This document shows, piece by piece, positions 35,138 to 43,260 of a DNA stretch of 62,236 nucleotides. Under the pieces are notes generated by a model, which ran no database searches, had not been told where the DNA came from, and saw only the letters and a list, made by a program, of their open reading frames with translations. How positions within the stretch are numbered: position 1 is the stretch's first letter; every line of letters starts with the position of its first letter. The translations under genes and the position numbers were made by a program. This stretch comes from Gorillibacterium massiliense (lineage in GTDB: Bacteria > Bacillota > Bacilli > Paenibacillales > NBRC-103111): assembly GCF_000455485.1 (NCBI RefSeq), contig NZ_CBQR020000151.1:1-62236 (forward strand). The letters are read 5' to 3'.

Positions 35138-36022
35138 TTGAAAGGGATAATTCTAGCAGGTGGTAGTGGTACACGCCTGTATCCACTAACAAAATCAATT
35201 TCAAAACAGTTACTTCCTATTTATGACAAGCCTATGATTTATTATCCGTTATCTGTGATAATGCTCGCAGGTATAAAAGATATATTAATTATTTCTACAC
35301 CAGAAGACACACCGCGATTCGAGCAATTATTAGGTGATGGCCATAACCTTGGTATTTCTATTTCATATGCAATACAGCCATCACCAGATGGTTTAGCTCA
35401 GGCCTTTTTGATTGGCGAGCATTTCATTGGTAATGATTCGGTATCTCTTATTTTAGGTGATAATATTTTTTATGGTCATGGCTTTACTGATATTTTGGCA
35501 CGAGCAAGTAGTAGGAAAAATGGAGCAACAGTGTTTGGCTATAATGTAAAAGACCCCGAACGGTTCGGTGTAGTTGAATTTGACAAAATGGGGAAAGTAC
35601 TTTCTATAGAAGAGAAGCCTTCACAACCTAAATCAACTTATGCTGTTGCTGGGTTATATTTTTATGATAATCGTATTGTAGAAATAGCAAAAGGTATAAA
35701 ACCTTCAGCTCGTGGAGAGTTAGAAATTACCGATGTAAACAAGGCATATTTGGAAATGGGCGAGTTGCATGTTGAATTGCTTGGGCGTGGTTTTGCGTGG
35801 TTGGATACAGGGACTCATGAGTCCTTACTTGAGGCATCAACTTTTATTGAAACAATCGAGAGACGACAAAGTTTGAAAGTAGCTTGTCTAGAAGAAATTG
35901 CATTCCGTAAAGGTTATATTTCACGCGAAAAGTTGTTGGAACTGGCGGAGCCGCTAAAGAAAAACACGTATGGTCAATATTTAATTGACCTTGCTAGCCG
36001 CATGAAGTTTGGAGATGAATAG
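35138..36022 (+). CDS. rmlA: Glucose-1-phosphate thymidylyltransferase RmlA
   Basis: First step of dTDP-L-rhamnose synthesis: dTTP plus glucose-1-phosphate to dTDP-glucose. The 294 residues begin [20 protein letters not shown] and contain [52 protein letters not shown] and [16 protein letters not shown]. The start is TTG at 35138 with a near-perfect AAGGAGG upstream, and the N-terminus fits the family exactly. rmlC starts 2 bp after its stop. Confidence 0.97.
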   Translation: MKGIILAGGSGTRLYPLTKSISKQLLPIYDKPMIYYPLSVIMLAGIKDILIISTPEDTPRFEQLLGDGHNLGISISYAIQPSPDGLAQAFLIGEHFIGNDSVSLILGDNIFYGHGFTDILARASSRKNGATVFGYNVKDPERFGVVEFDKMGKVLSIEEKPSQPKSTYAVAGLYFYDNRIVEIAKGIKPSARGELEITDVNKAYLEMGELHVELLGRGFAWLDTGTHESLLEASTFIETIERRQSLKVACLEEIAFRKGYISREKLLELAEPLKKNTYGQYLIDLASRMKFGDE

Positions 36023-36023
36023 C

Positions 36024-36569
36024 ATGCAAATAGTAGAAACTTTTTTTTTAGATGTATTATTATTAGAGCCTAAGGTATTTTCGGATAGCCGCGGTTTTTT
36101 TATGGAAAGCTATAATAAACAAAAATTTCTTGAGTTAGGGATCGAGCACTTATATGTGCAAGATAATCATTCGCTTTCTGTTGAAACTGGAGTAATTCGA
36201 GGTTTACACTATCAATTAAACCCAAAATCGCAGTCAAAGCTTGTTCGTGTTGTTAATGGTGCAATATATGATGTAGTGGTGGATATACGCCGATCGTCTC
36301 CTACTTATGGGCAATGGGCTGGGTTTATTCTAAGTTCAGAAAACAAGAGACAATTGCTTGTGCCTCAAGGTTTTGCGCATGGTTTCTGCACGATTGTTCC
36401 CAATACAGAGGTATTGTATAAAGTTGATGAGTTTTATTCTTCAGAGCATGATCGGGGTATACTGTGGAGCGATCCAGCATTAAAAATCAACTGGCCAATA
36501 TCTAATCCGATTTTATCCGACAAGGACCAAAAGCTTCCATTGTTAATGGATGCAGAAATAAACTTTTAA
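36024..36569 (+). CDS. rmlC: dTDP-4-dehydrorhamnose 3,5-epimerase RmlC
   Basis: Third step of dTDP-rhamnose synthesis, a cupin-fold epimerase. The 181 residues have SRGFFMESYNKQKF, GVIRGLHYQL with the catalytic His, KLVRVVNGAIYDVVVDIR, LLVPQGFAHGFC and LYKVDEFYSSEHDRGILW with the catalytic Tyr. The ATG at 36024 follows GGAG in the tail of rmlA by 9 bases; earlier in-frame TTG and ATG codons overlap rmlA and lack a site. A hairpin follows the gene. Confidence 0.96.
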   Translation: MQIVETFFLDVLLLEPKVFSDSRGFFMESYNKQKFLELGIEHLYVQDNHSLSVETGVIRGLHYQLNPKSQSKLVRVVNGAIYDVVVDIRRSSPTYGQWAGFILSSENKRQLLVPQGFAHGFCTIVPNTEVLYKVDEFYSSEHDRGILWSDPALKINWPISNPILSDKDQKLPLLMDAEINF

Positions 36570-36581
36570 AAGATAAATTAA

Positions 36582-36611
36582 GAAAGTGCACTCTGGAAAG
36601 AGTGCGCTTTC
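36582..36611 (+). terminator. Hairpin after rmlC, possible weak terminator
   Basis: Twelve consecutive pairs (36582-36593 with 36600-36611, one G-T) around a TGGAAA loop. No T run follows, so it may stabilise the mRNA end or terminate weakly. Confidence 0.45.
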
Positions 36612-36674
36612 AGTATGTAAAGTGGCATTTCCGAGAAGCGAGTTCAATGTACGAAAGAAAGAGTGAGCCATTTT

Positions 36675-37613
36675 ATGAAGATTGCAATATTACTTTCAAC
36701 ATATAATGGAAGCAGATATTTACAGGATTTTCTGAATTCGCTGAAGCAACAGACCTTTCAGCAATTTACTTTGTTTATTAGGGACGATGGTTCGACAGAT
36801 GAGACGTTTGAGATTATTAAAAAATATAATGCGGAGAATCAGCATGTTGAGATAGTAAGCGCTTCTGGTAATGTTGGTGTCATACGTAGTTTTAGCCTTT
36901 TAATGGAACATGCGTTGGAATGTAGTTCGTTTGAATATTTTATGTTTGCTGATCAAGATGACGTATGGCTACCCCAAAAGATTGAAACTACACTCTTTAA
37001 TATGAGGAAAATGGAAAACTGCAACAATATGCAGCCAATTCTGGTTCATTCGGATTTGGTGGTTGTTGATGAAAAATTGAAGCAAATAAGTCCATCGTTT
37101 TGGAAATACCAGAATCTCAACCCAGAATATCACCAAATAAACAGGTTGTTGGTTCAGAATGTAATTACGGGTTGCACCATGATGGTTAATCGATCTTTGG
37201 CGAAGCTAGGCGTGCCATTTCCGAGTGAAGCGATAATGCATGATTGGTGGTTAGGATTGGTAGCTTCATGTTTTGGTGAGATTTCTTACCTTAATGAGTC
37301 TACGATTTTATACAGACAACATGAAATCAACAATATAGGTGCCAAAAAATTTAGCCTATTTTTTGCTTTAAAAAGAATGTTTTCTCCAGTGATCTTCACT
37401 AAAAACTACAGACAAGCTCAATGTATTGTGGATTGTTACGATGCACTATTGAATGAGCCTGAGCTTGCCAATCAACTTGCTGTGCTGAAAGCTTTTCAAA
37501 GTATGAAGAGCGCGCATTATTTCAATCGTATTAAAACGATGATTCGGTTTAAATTCTTTAAACAAGGGATATTAAGAAACATTGGATTTTTGATACATCA
37601 GTTGCGATTATAA
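36675..37613 (+). CDS. Family 2 glycosyltransferase, rhamnosyltransferase-like
   Basis: A 312-residue GT-A enzyme starting MKIAILLSTYNGSRYLQDFL, with LFIRDDGSTDETFEI, the DXD region YFMFADQDDVWLPQKIE and the acceptor segment MHDWWLGLVASCFGEISYLN. The phrase DQDDVWLP is common in rhamnosyltransferases of O-antigen and rhamnan clusters, and its neighbours rmlA, rmlC, rmlB and rmlD fit that. The ATG at 36675 is preferred; a GTG at 36663 is in frame. It is still AT-rich, like the island. Confidence 0.85.
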   Translation: MKIAILLSTYNGSRYLQDFLNSLKQQTFQQFTLFIRDDGSTDETFEIIKKYNAENQHVEIVSASGNVGVIRSFSLLMEHALECSSFEYFMFADQDDVWLPQKIETTLFNMRKMENCNNMQPILVHSDLVVVDEKLKQISPSFWKYQNLNPEYHQINRLLVQNVITGCTMMVNRSLAKLGVPFPSEAIMHDWWLGLVASCFGEISYLNESTILYRQHEINNIGAKKFSLFFALKRMFSPVIFTKNYRQAQCIVDCYDALLNEPELANQLAVLKAFQSMKSAHYFNRIKTMIRFKFFKQGILRNIGFLIHQLRL

Positions 37614-37815
37614 ACCCACCTAATTTAAGAATATAGATATTCATGACTAATCGCGTCAACTTATTGTACGAATGGGAACTGGCTCCTCACAACACGGGCA
37701 AAACCAGAAGATTGAACAACTTGAAGAAGCTGTCTATGGTATAATTCTCATTATTGAATGCCTCGATTTTATGAATTGATTTGCTATATATTTTAAGAGG
37801 GACAAGGAGATCAAG

Positions 37816-38832
37816 ATGAAATTACTCATAACAGGTGGAGCCGGCTTCATCGGCAGCAATTTCGTTCATTATATGCTTAATCGTTATCCGAATTATAAGC
37901 TTATCAACCTAGATGCGGTAACTTATGCTGGGAATCTTGAAAATCTTGCAGCCGTAGAAAACAACATCAACTATACTTTCGTAAAAGGCGATATTGCCAA
38001 TAGAGACTTGGTTAACGGTCTTTTTGAAAAAGGCATCGATGCTGTTATTCATTTCGCAGCGGAATCTCATGTGGACAGGAGCATCTTGGAGCCGGATGTG
38101 TTCGTGAGGACGAATGTTCTTGGTACACAAGTAATGCTTGAAGCAGCAAAGAAATACGGAGTTCAAAAGTTCGTCCATGTCTCAACGGATGAAGTTTACG
38201 GTACATTAGGCGAAACAGGGCTTTTCACAGAGGAAACTCCACTTGCTCCAAACAGTCCGTATTCAGCAAGCAAGGCTGGATCTGATCTGCTCGTTCGTGC
38301 TTATCATGAAACATTCGGGTTGTCTGTCAACATAACTCGCTGCTCCAATAACTACGGTCCTTATCAGTTCCCAGAAAAGCTTATTCCACTTATTATTGCT
38401 AATGCGTTAGCTGATAAGCCTCTTCCTGTATATGGAGATGGATTGAATATACGTGACTGGTTGTATGTCGAGGATCATTGCAGTGCAATTGATCTTGTTC
38501 TTCATAAGGGTATCAACGGGGAGGTATACAACATTGGTGGGAACAATGAGAGAACAAACATTCGAATTGTACAAACGATTTTACGCGAGCTTGGGAAGCC
38601 GGAGTCACTTATTCAGTATGTGAAGGATCGCCCTGGACATGACCGGCGTTATGGCATTAACGCTACGAAGATTAGTACGGAATTGGGATGGAAGCCGGTA
38701 CATAATTTCGAGACGGGCATTCATGAAACGATTTGTTGGTATTTGGATAACCAAAATTGGTGGAAACGAATCCAGTCTGGTGAGTACCAACAATACTTTG
38801 AGAAGCAGTATGGCTCTCGATTAGGTGGATAA
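37816..38832 (+). CDS. rmlB: dTDP-glucose 4,6-dehydratase RmlB
   Basis: Second step of dTDP-rhamnose synthesis. The 338-residue SDR has GGAGFIGSNFVHYMLNRYP, VHVSTDEVYGTLGE with the catalytic Asp-Glu pair, YSASKAGSDLLVRAYHETFG (YxxxK) and NNYGPYQFPEKLIPLII. AAGGAG lies 6 bases upstream of the ATG. Codon use is less AT-rich than in rmlA and rmlC, as if this half of the rml set has a different history. rmlD follows after 3 bp. Confidence 0.97.
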   Translation: MKLLITGGAGFIGSNFVHYMLNRYPNYKLINLDAVTYAGNLENLAAVENNINYTFVKGDIANRDLVNGLFEKGIDAVIHFAAESHVDRSILEPDVFVRTNVLGTQVMLEAAKKYGVQKFVHVSTDEVYGTLGETGLFTEETPLAPNSPYSASKAGSDLLVRAYHETFGLSVNITRCSNNYGPYQFPEKLIPLIIANALADKPLPVYGDGLNIRDWLYVEDHCSAIDLVLHKGINGEVYNIGGNNERTNIRIVQTILRELGKPESLIQYVKDRPGHDRRYGINATKISTELGWKPVHNFETGIHETICWYLDNQNWWKRIQSGEYQQYFEKQYGSRLGG

Positions 38833-38835
38833 GTC

Positions 38836-39687
38836 ATGAAAATATTGGTGACAGGTGCCAATGGTCAGTTAGGACATGACCTTGTGAAGCTTTTTGCAGG
38901 GAAATATGAGATCCATGGTTTGGGACGCGAACATTTAGATATTACGAATGAGGAGCAGTGTAATCGGATTATTTCCGATCTACGACCTGAAGTAATTATT
39001 CATAGTGCAGCTTATACGGCAGTAGATAAAGCTGAATCTGAAGAGGACTTGGCTTACAAGATTAATGCTTTTGGTACAAGAAATGTTGCGGTTGCCGCAG
39101 AAAAAGTCGGTGCTAAACTGTGTTATATCAGTACGGATTATGTTTTTGATGGTGCGGGGGGCAACCCTTATCGAGAATACGATAACACGAATCCGCAAAG
39201 TGTATACGGCAAGTCCAAAAGAGCCGGAGAACAGCTTGTCCAAACGCTGTCTTCCCGATATTTTATCGTCAGAACGTCATGGGTTTATGGGTTGTATGGT
39301 GCTAATTTTGTGAAAACGATGCTTAAACTTGCTCAAGATCGTGATTCACTTAAGGTTGTTAGTGATCAATTAGGCTCACCGACGTACACAGTGGATCTCG
39401 CTCATTTCCTTGAGCAGTTAGTGCAGACGGAGCGATACAGCATTTATCATGCGTCTAACTCTGGAATTTGTTCTTGGTTTGAATTTGCTCGTGCTATTTT
39501 TGAGGAGAGCGGTTTGAAAACTCAAGTTGTGCCTTGCACAACAGAAGAATTCCCAAGGCCTGCTCCCAGACCACAATATTCCGTGATGGAGCATTTGGCC
39601 ATTCGTACGAATGGTTTTGTAGACTTAAGGCCGTGGCGGGAGGGGCTAAGAGCTTTTCTTAAGGAGCTGTCAGAAACTGAACGATGA
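38836..39687 (+). CDS. rmlD: dTDP-4-dehydrorhamnose reductase RmlD
   Basis: Final step to dTDP-L-rhamnose, NAD(P)H-dependent. The 283 residues begin MKILVTGANGQLGHDLVKLF and contain HSAAYTAVDKAESEEDLAYK, CYISTDYVFDGAGG, SVYGKSKRAGEQLV (YxxxK) and IVRTSWVYGLYGANFVKTML. The start lies right after rmlB. The stop overlaps the start of a truncated glycosyltransferase by four bases, so the operon once continued. Confidence 0.97.
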   Translation: MKILVTGANGQLGHDLVKLFAGKYEIHGLGREHLDITNEEQCNRIISDLRPEVIIHSAAYTAVDKAESEEDLAYKINAFGTRNVAVAAEKVGAKLCYISTDYVFDGAGGNPYREYDNTNPQSVYGKSKRAGEQLVQTLSSRYFIVRTSWVYGLYGANFVKTMLKLAQDRDSLKVVSDQLGSPTYTVDLAHFLEQLVQTERYSIYHASNSGICSWFEFARAIFEESGLKTQVVPCTTEEFPRPAPRPQYSVMEHLAIRTNGFVDLRPWREGLRAFLKELSETER

Positions 39688-39950
39688 ACACAGTCAGCAT
39701 CCATATCGTTATTTATTGTAATTCCGGATATATAGATGAGTGCTTGCAGGCCGTTTTTGATCAAAAGTACCGGATTGAACAAGTTATCATCGATAATAAT
39801 GCTTCGACGGATGGCACTTTGAAGAAATTGGTGAAGTGGTCGGATCAATGTATCGTTGCGCACAATGCTGTGAACAATGGATTTGCGGGTGGTCACTTAA
39901 AGAAATTAAAAGCAGGCAAAATGTGCAAATCGCAGGCATTGCGGTTACGA
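39684..39950 (+). pseudogene. Truncated family 2 glycosyltransferase (N-terminal fragment)
   Basis: The frame opens at the ATGA overlap with rmlD and reads MNTVSIHIVIYCNSGYIDEC, QVIIDNNASTDGT and AHNAVNNGFAGGH, the first 70 residues of a GT2 domain. It then runs into unrelated sequence and stops. The DXD and acceptor parts are missing. The C-terminal fragment near 40.4-40.7 kb may be the other end of the same gene. Confidence 0.7.
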
Positions 39951-40003
39951 TGATGGAGCATGTAGCTAGCATTCAACACTGAAGCTTATAAAATAAATGA
40001 CCA

Positions 40004-40036
40004 AGTAAGGCTAATCTGCTAGCCTTACTTTTTTTG
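40004..40036 (+). terminator. Strong terminator inside the decayed segment
   Basis: AGTAAGGCTA (40004-40013) pairs perfectly with TAGCCTTACT (40020-40029), followed by seven or more T. It now ends the rmlBD transcript. Confidence 0.9.
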
Positions 40037-40041
40037 CGTAG

Positions 40042-40365
40042 ATGTACAGTTTTGTCCGTCACCAGCAGGACAACTTACCCCGTCCATTGCCGGACATTAT
40101 GCTTCAGCATATGGGCGATGTTGTTAGTCTACTTGGTAGCGGTAGGGAAGTGGGGGTATCCTTTACCTATAAGGTTCAAGACGAGGTGGGAGGTATTTCC
40201 CAAGACCTTGGACTGACGGAGCAATATGTCGGAGGTGATTCGATGGTGGTTATCCTGGGAGACAATGTGTTTTCGGACAGCATTTCTTCTTACGTTCAAG
40301 GATTTAAAAGGCAAAGAAATGGACCTAAGATTCTCATTCAGAAAGTACATGATCCGAAGCGTTAG
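40042..40365 (+). pseudogene. Fragment of a sugar-1-phosphate nucleotidyltransferase
   Basis: About 90 residues (HMGDVVSLLGSGREVGVSFT, then GGDSMVVILGDNVFSD and KILIQKVHDPKR) match the middle of an RmlA-like nucleotidyltransferase of a different subfamily from the intact RmlA at 35.1 kb. The N-terminal GGxGTR loop and the whole C-terminal half are absent. There is no ribosome site. It is a relic. Confidence 0.72.
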
Positions 40366-40392
40366 AGAGCACCGCGGGTTGGAGTGCTTATT

Positions 40393-40721
40393 GTGTTCCC
40401 TCCGCTACGGCACTTCACGAACGGGGCTGGAAGAAGGGTGAACGGGAGAAACGGCCGCTGCCAATTCGCCGCCATTCCTTTGAAAACCGATATCGGATGA
40501 TGTTAAAAAACGATCGTCTCATCTACATAATCAGGCATTTGCCGTACATCTTGGTCACGGAAGGAGCGCAGTTTGTCTTCCTCCTCTTTAAAGAACCCGC
40601 TCTATTCCTATCTTATTTGAATATATTGAGAGTGTTACCGGTCCTGATGCGGCAACGGAGGTGCATCCAAGAGTTGGTGGGTCGAGGTACATTCAGGAAA
40701 ATTTATTCCTTTTTTCGCTAA
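40393..40721 (+). pseudogene. C-terminal fragment of a family 2 glycosyltransferase
   Basis: The frame reads ALHERGWKKGEREKRPLPIR, then RHSFENRYRMMLKNDRLIYI and EGAQFVFLLFKEPALFLSYL, which is the characteristic C-terminal third of membrane-associated GT2 enzymes from surface-glycan clusters. The catalytic part is absent. An ATG at 40497 is internal to this homology, so the frame is not a genuine small gene. Confidence 0.65.
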
Positions 40722-40736
40722 AATCCGTTTTTCTCA

Positions 40737-40745
40737 TGCTATAAT
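40737..40745 (+). promoter_or_regulatory. Extended -10 promoter before the WbbL-like gene
   Basis: TGCTATAAT at 40737-40745 is a perfect extended -10 element (TGnTATAAT). No good -35 is seen, which an extended -10 can tolerate. It lies 28 bp upstream of the glycosyltransferase gene. Confidence 0.6.
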
Positions 40746-40772
40746 AAAGGCAACTGATAACGTGGTGATGAA

Positions 40773-41651
40773 ATGGACCTTAGTATAATTATCGTCAGCT
40801 ATAATACAATTGAATTGACCCTGAATGCGCTCCAATCCGTTTTCAACTCAGCGACTTCCTATCAGTTTGAGGTTTTTGTAGTGGATAATGCCTCTGAGGA
40901 TGGATCGCCTGCAGCTATTAAGGAACGTTACCCGCAGGTGCGACTTCTTACGAACGATCAGAACCTCGGATTTTCCAAGGCGAATAATCAGGCGATTCGT
41001 CTCACTTGTGGTAGATATGTGTTGCTACTGAATTCTGACACAGTTGTCCACCAGGAGACGCTTGATGTGATGCTCCGTTATATGGACGCTCATCACGATG
41101 TAGGAGCAGCTGGTTGTAAAGTCATATTGCCCGACGGTTCCCTGGACAAAGCCTGTAAAAGAGGGTTTCCTACACCTTCCGCCTCTTTTTATTATGCCTT
41201 CGGGTTCTCGAAGTTTTTTCCAAAGGCCCCTCGCTTTAATGGTTATCAATTAGGTTACTTGAACCCGGATGAATCCTATCCAGTAGATTGTCTTGTCGGA
41301 GCTTTTATGCTCGTTCGGAGAGAGACGATCGATCAGGTGGGGATGCTGGATGAAGCGTTCTTTATGTATGGAGAGGATATTGACTGGTGCTACCGGATAA
41401 AAGAAGCGGGATGGGTTGTCTATTACTATCCACAAACATCTATCATTCATTATAAAAGAGCCAGTAGTCGGGCGAAGCCCGTCCCTATTATTTACGCGTT
41501 TCATGAAGCAATGCTTTTGTTCCATCGCAAACATTATCGGCAACGTTATCCGTTCTATATTAATGGGCTAGTATATGCAGGCATCTATGTAAAACTAGGG
41601 CTTGCACTGCTTGCCAATCGTTTGAAAAGGTTCGGGGGGAAGCCATCATGA
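40773..41651 (+). CDS. Family 2 glycosyltransferase, WbbL-like rhamnosyltransferase
   Basis: A 292-residue GT-A enzyme: LSIIIVSYNTIELTLNALQS, VFVVDNASEDGSPAAIKERY, NLGFSKANNQAIR, VLLLNSDTVVHQETLD and the acceptor block FMYGEDIDWCYRIKEAGW. This pattern is that of WbbL/WsaD-like rhamnosyltransferases that add rhamnose to a lipid-linked first sugar. The stop overlaps the ATG of the initiating transferase by four bases, so the two are translationally coupled. A second-step role (first rhamnose on the lipid-linked sugar) is therefore a reasonable inference. Confidence 0.88.
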   Translation: MDLSIIIVSYNTIELTLNALQSVFNSATSYQFEVFVVDNASEDGSPAAIKERYPQVRLLTNDQNLGFSKANNQAIRLTCGRYVLLLNSDTVVHQETLDVMLRYMDAHHDVGAAGCKVILPDGSLDKACKRGFPTPSASFYYAFGFSKFFPKAPRFNGYQLGYLNPDESYPVDCLVGAFMLVRRETIDQVGMLDEAFFMYGEDIDWCYRIKEAGWVVYYYPQTSIIHYKRASSRAKPVPIIYAFHEAMLLFHRKHYRQRYPFYINGLVYAGIYVKLGLALLANRLKRFGGKPS

Positions 41652-43057
41652 TCCGCCGTAATCAACATATTTTAACGCAGTTATACGCGATTTGCGATTT
41701 TATCATGATTCAATGCTTTTTTGTTATCGCTTGGTGGTTCAAGTTCCAGTCTCCTTGGTTTAGTGACAGCATGAAGCACTTGCCATTTCATCGCTATCTG
41801 TACTGGAGCTTGATCTATGGTGGAATTGCCGTCTTTATTGGGTATTTCACCAGCTTTTATCAGCCGAAACGTAAAAAAACCTTCGCCTCCGACGTTTGGA
41901 AAATAACCCAGCTGCACGCGATCAGTTTTTTAATTCTTTTAAGCATGCTGTTTATTGATAAAGATCTTCACATTTCCCGCGGGTTTCTAGCTATCTTTTT
42001 AGTCATCAATATTTGCGGGATCAGTTTATATCGCTACATAATCAAACATTCTCTTCGTAAATTACGGGAAAAAGGCTTCAACCGGCAGTTTGTTCTTATT
42101 CTTGGAGCAGGCAGTCTGGGGCGGCGTTTTTATGAAAATTTACTGCACCACCCTGAACTTGGGTTTGAAACCTTCGGTTTTCTCGATGATTATCAGACGA
42201 AGCACGATTTCCAATATGCCCATTATAAGCCCATACTCGGCAAGGTGTCGGAGCTTCCAGAGGTTTTGAATACCCATCCCATTGACGAAGTGATCATTGC
42301 CCTACCATTAGATGCGTACAGTAAATTCGGTGAAATCATTGGCCAGTGTGAAAAAGCGGGTGTTCGTTCCATGATTATTCCTGACTTTTTCGATGTGTTG
42401 CCTTCAAAACCGCATATTGATGATTTTGCAGGCATTCCACTTATTAACGTGCGGGATATTCCGTTGGACAATCTAGCAAACCGCATCGTGAAAAGGGCTT
42501 TTGACATCACTTTTTCTTTCCTTGCACTCATCGCCACTTCACCGCTCCTGTTGCTTATTGTGGTTGGTGTCAAACTAACTTCACCCGGACCAGTCATCTT
42601 TAAACAAGAACGAGTCGGCTTCAATCGGCGAACGTTTCCCATGTATAAATTCCGAACGATGAAGGTTTCAGACGAACGAGTGGCTGATACGGGATGGACC
42701 GTGGTGAATGATCCAAGACGTACGGCTTTCGGAACGTTTTTGCGAAAGACCAGCCTTGATGAGCTTCCGCAGTTTTTCAATGTGTTGGTTGGACATATGA
42801 GCGTCGTGGGGCCAAGGCCGGAACGTCCCCATTTCGTCGAACAATTTAAAGAGGAAATCCCTAAATACATGGTGAAGCACCATGTTCGTCCTGGCATAAC
42901 CGGTTGGGCACAGAGCAATGGGCTGCGCGGCGATACATCCATCGAAGACCGCATATCTTATGATATTTTTTATTTGGAGAATTGGACGTTTTTATTCGAT
43001 TTACGAATCATCTTTAAAACCGTTCGCAAAGGGCCTCTTGATAAAAATGCATATTAA
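41648..43057 (+). CDS. Polyprenyl-phosphate sugar-1-phosphate transferase, WsfP/WcaJ type
   Basis: Starts the glycan by moving a hexose-1-phosphate (glucose or galactose) from UDP-sugar to undecaprenyl phosphate. The 469 residues have four N-terminal membrane segments, a Rossmann-like domain (about 150-265, FVLILGAGSLGRRFYENLL), a fifth hydrophobic segment and the bacterial sugar-transferase core: KRAFDITFSFLALIATSPLL, PVIFKQERVGFNRRTFPMYK, RTSLDELPQ-type KTSLDELPQFFNVLVG, MSVVGPRPERPHFVEQ and HHVRPGITGWAQSNGLRGDT. In P. alvei WsfP does this for the S-layer glycan. S-layer-type genes follow directly. Sugar choice is not readable. Confidence 0.93.
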   Translation: MIRRNQHILTQLYAICDFIMIQCFFVIAWWFKFQSPWFSDSMKHLPFHRYLYWSLIYGGIAVFIGYFTSFYQPKRKKTFASDVWKITQLHAISFLILLSMLFIDKDLHISRGFLAIFLVINICGISLYRYIIKHSLRKLREKGFNRQFVLILGAGSLGRRFYENLLHHPELGFETFGFLDDYQTKHDFQYAHYKPILGKVSELPEVLNTHPIDEVIIALPLDAYSKFGEIIGQCEKAGVRSMIIPDFFDVLPSKPHIDDFAGIPLINVRDIPLDNLANRIVKRAFDITFSFLALIATSPLLLLIVVGVKLTSPGPVIFKQERVGFNRRTFPMYKFRTMKVSDERVADTGWTVVNDPRRTAFGTFLRKTSLDELPQFFNVLVGHMSVVGPRPERPHFVEQFKEEIPKYMVKHHVRPGITGWAQSNGLRGDTSIEDRISYDIFYLENWTFLFDLRIIFKTVRKGPLDKNAY

Positions 43058-43058
43058 A

Positions 43059-43089
43059 AGAGAGACTCGAAGGAGTTTCTCTTTTTTTG
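43059..43089 (+). terminator. Terminator at the end of the glycan cluster
   Basis: AGAGAGACTC (43059-43068) pairs with GAGTTTCTCT (43073-43082, one wobble) around a GAAG loop, followed by seven T. It separates the glycan genes from the SLH protein gene. Confidence 0.9.
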
Positions 43090-43260
43090 TACGATGAGTT
43101 CTCTCAATTTCCTTCACTGATCTTCCCCAATTGGCTAAAAAATGAGTAAGAGCTAACCGATAAATAGAGTACATGCTAACGGTTACGGGAGGGATCGAAA
43201 AATAACCCGCAAGAACAGAACAACTCAATATGACAAGTATGTCATATGAAGGAGGATTTC

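Larger units (their letters stand above)
22054..37800. other. AT-rich glycan-gene island
   Basis: From galU to the gap before rmlB, coding DNA is clearly AT-rich (long A and T runs, AT-ending codons; by eye about one third G+C). Genes on both flanks are near half G+C. The left edge coincides with transposase debris and the right edge with an unexplained 200-bp spacer. Horizontal acquisition or replacement of this block is the simplest reading. The percentages are visual estimates, not computed. Confidence 0.75.

Noticed and set aside
37614-37815. Possible gene remnant in the spacer before rmlB
   Set aside because: I could not match any frame to a known protein. A TATAAT-like element lies near 37739, but no convincing promoter pair or gene is seen.
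40497-40721. 74-codon open frame as a real small membrane protein
   Set aside because: Similarity to the GT2 C-terminus continues upstream of its ATG, so it is a gene fragment.
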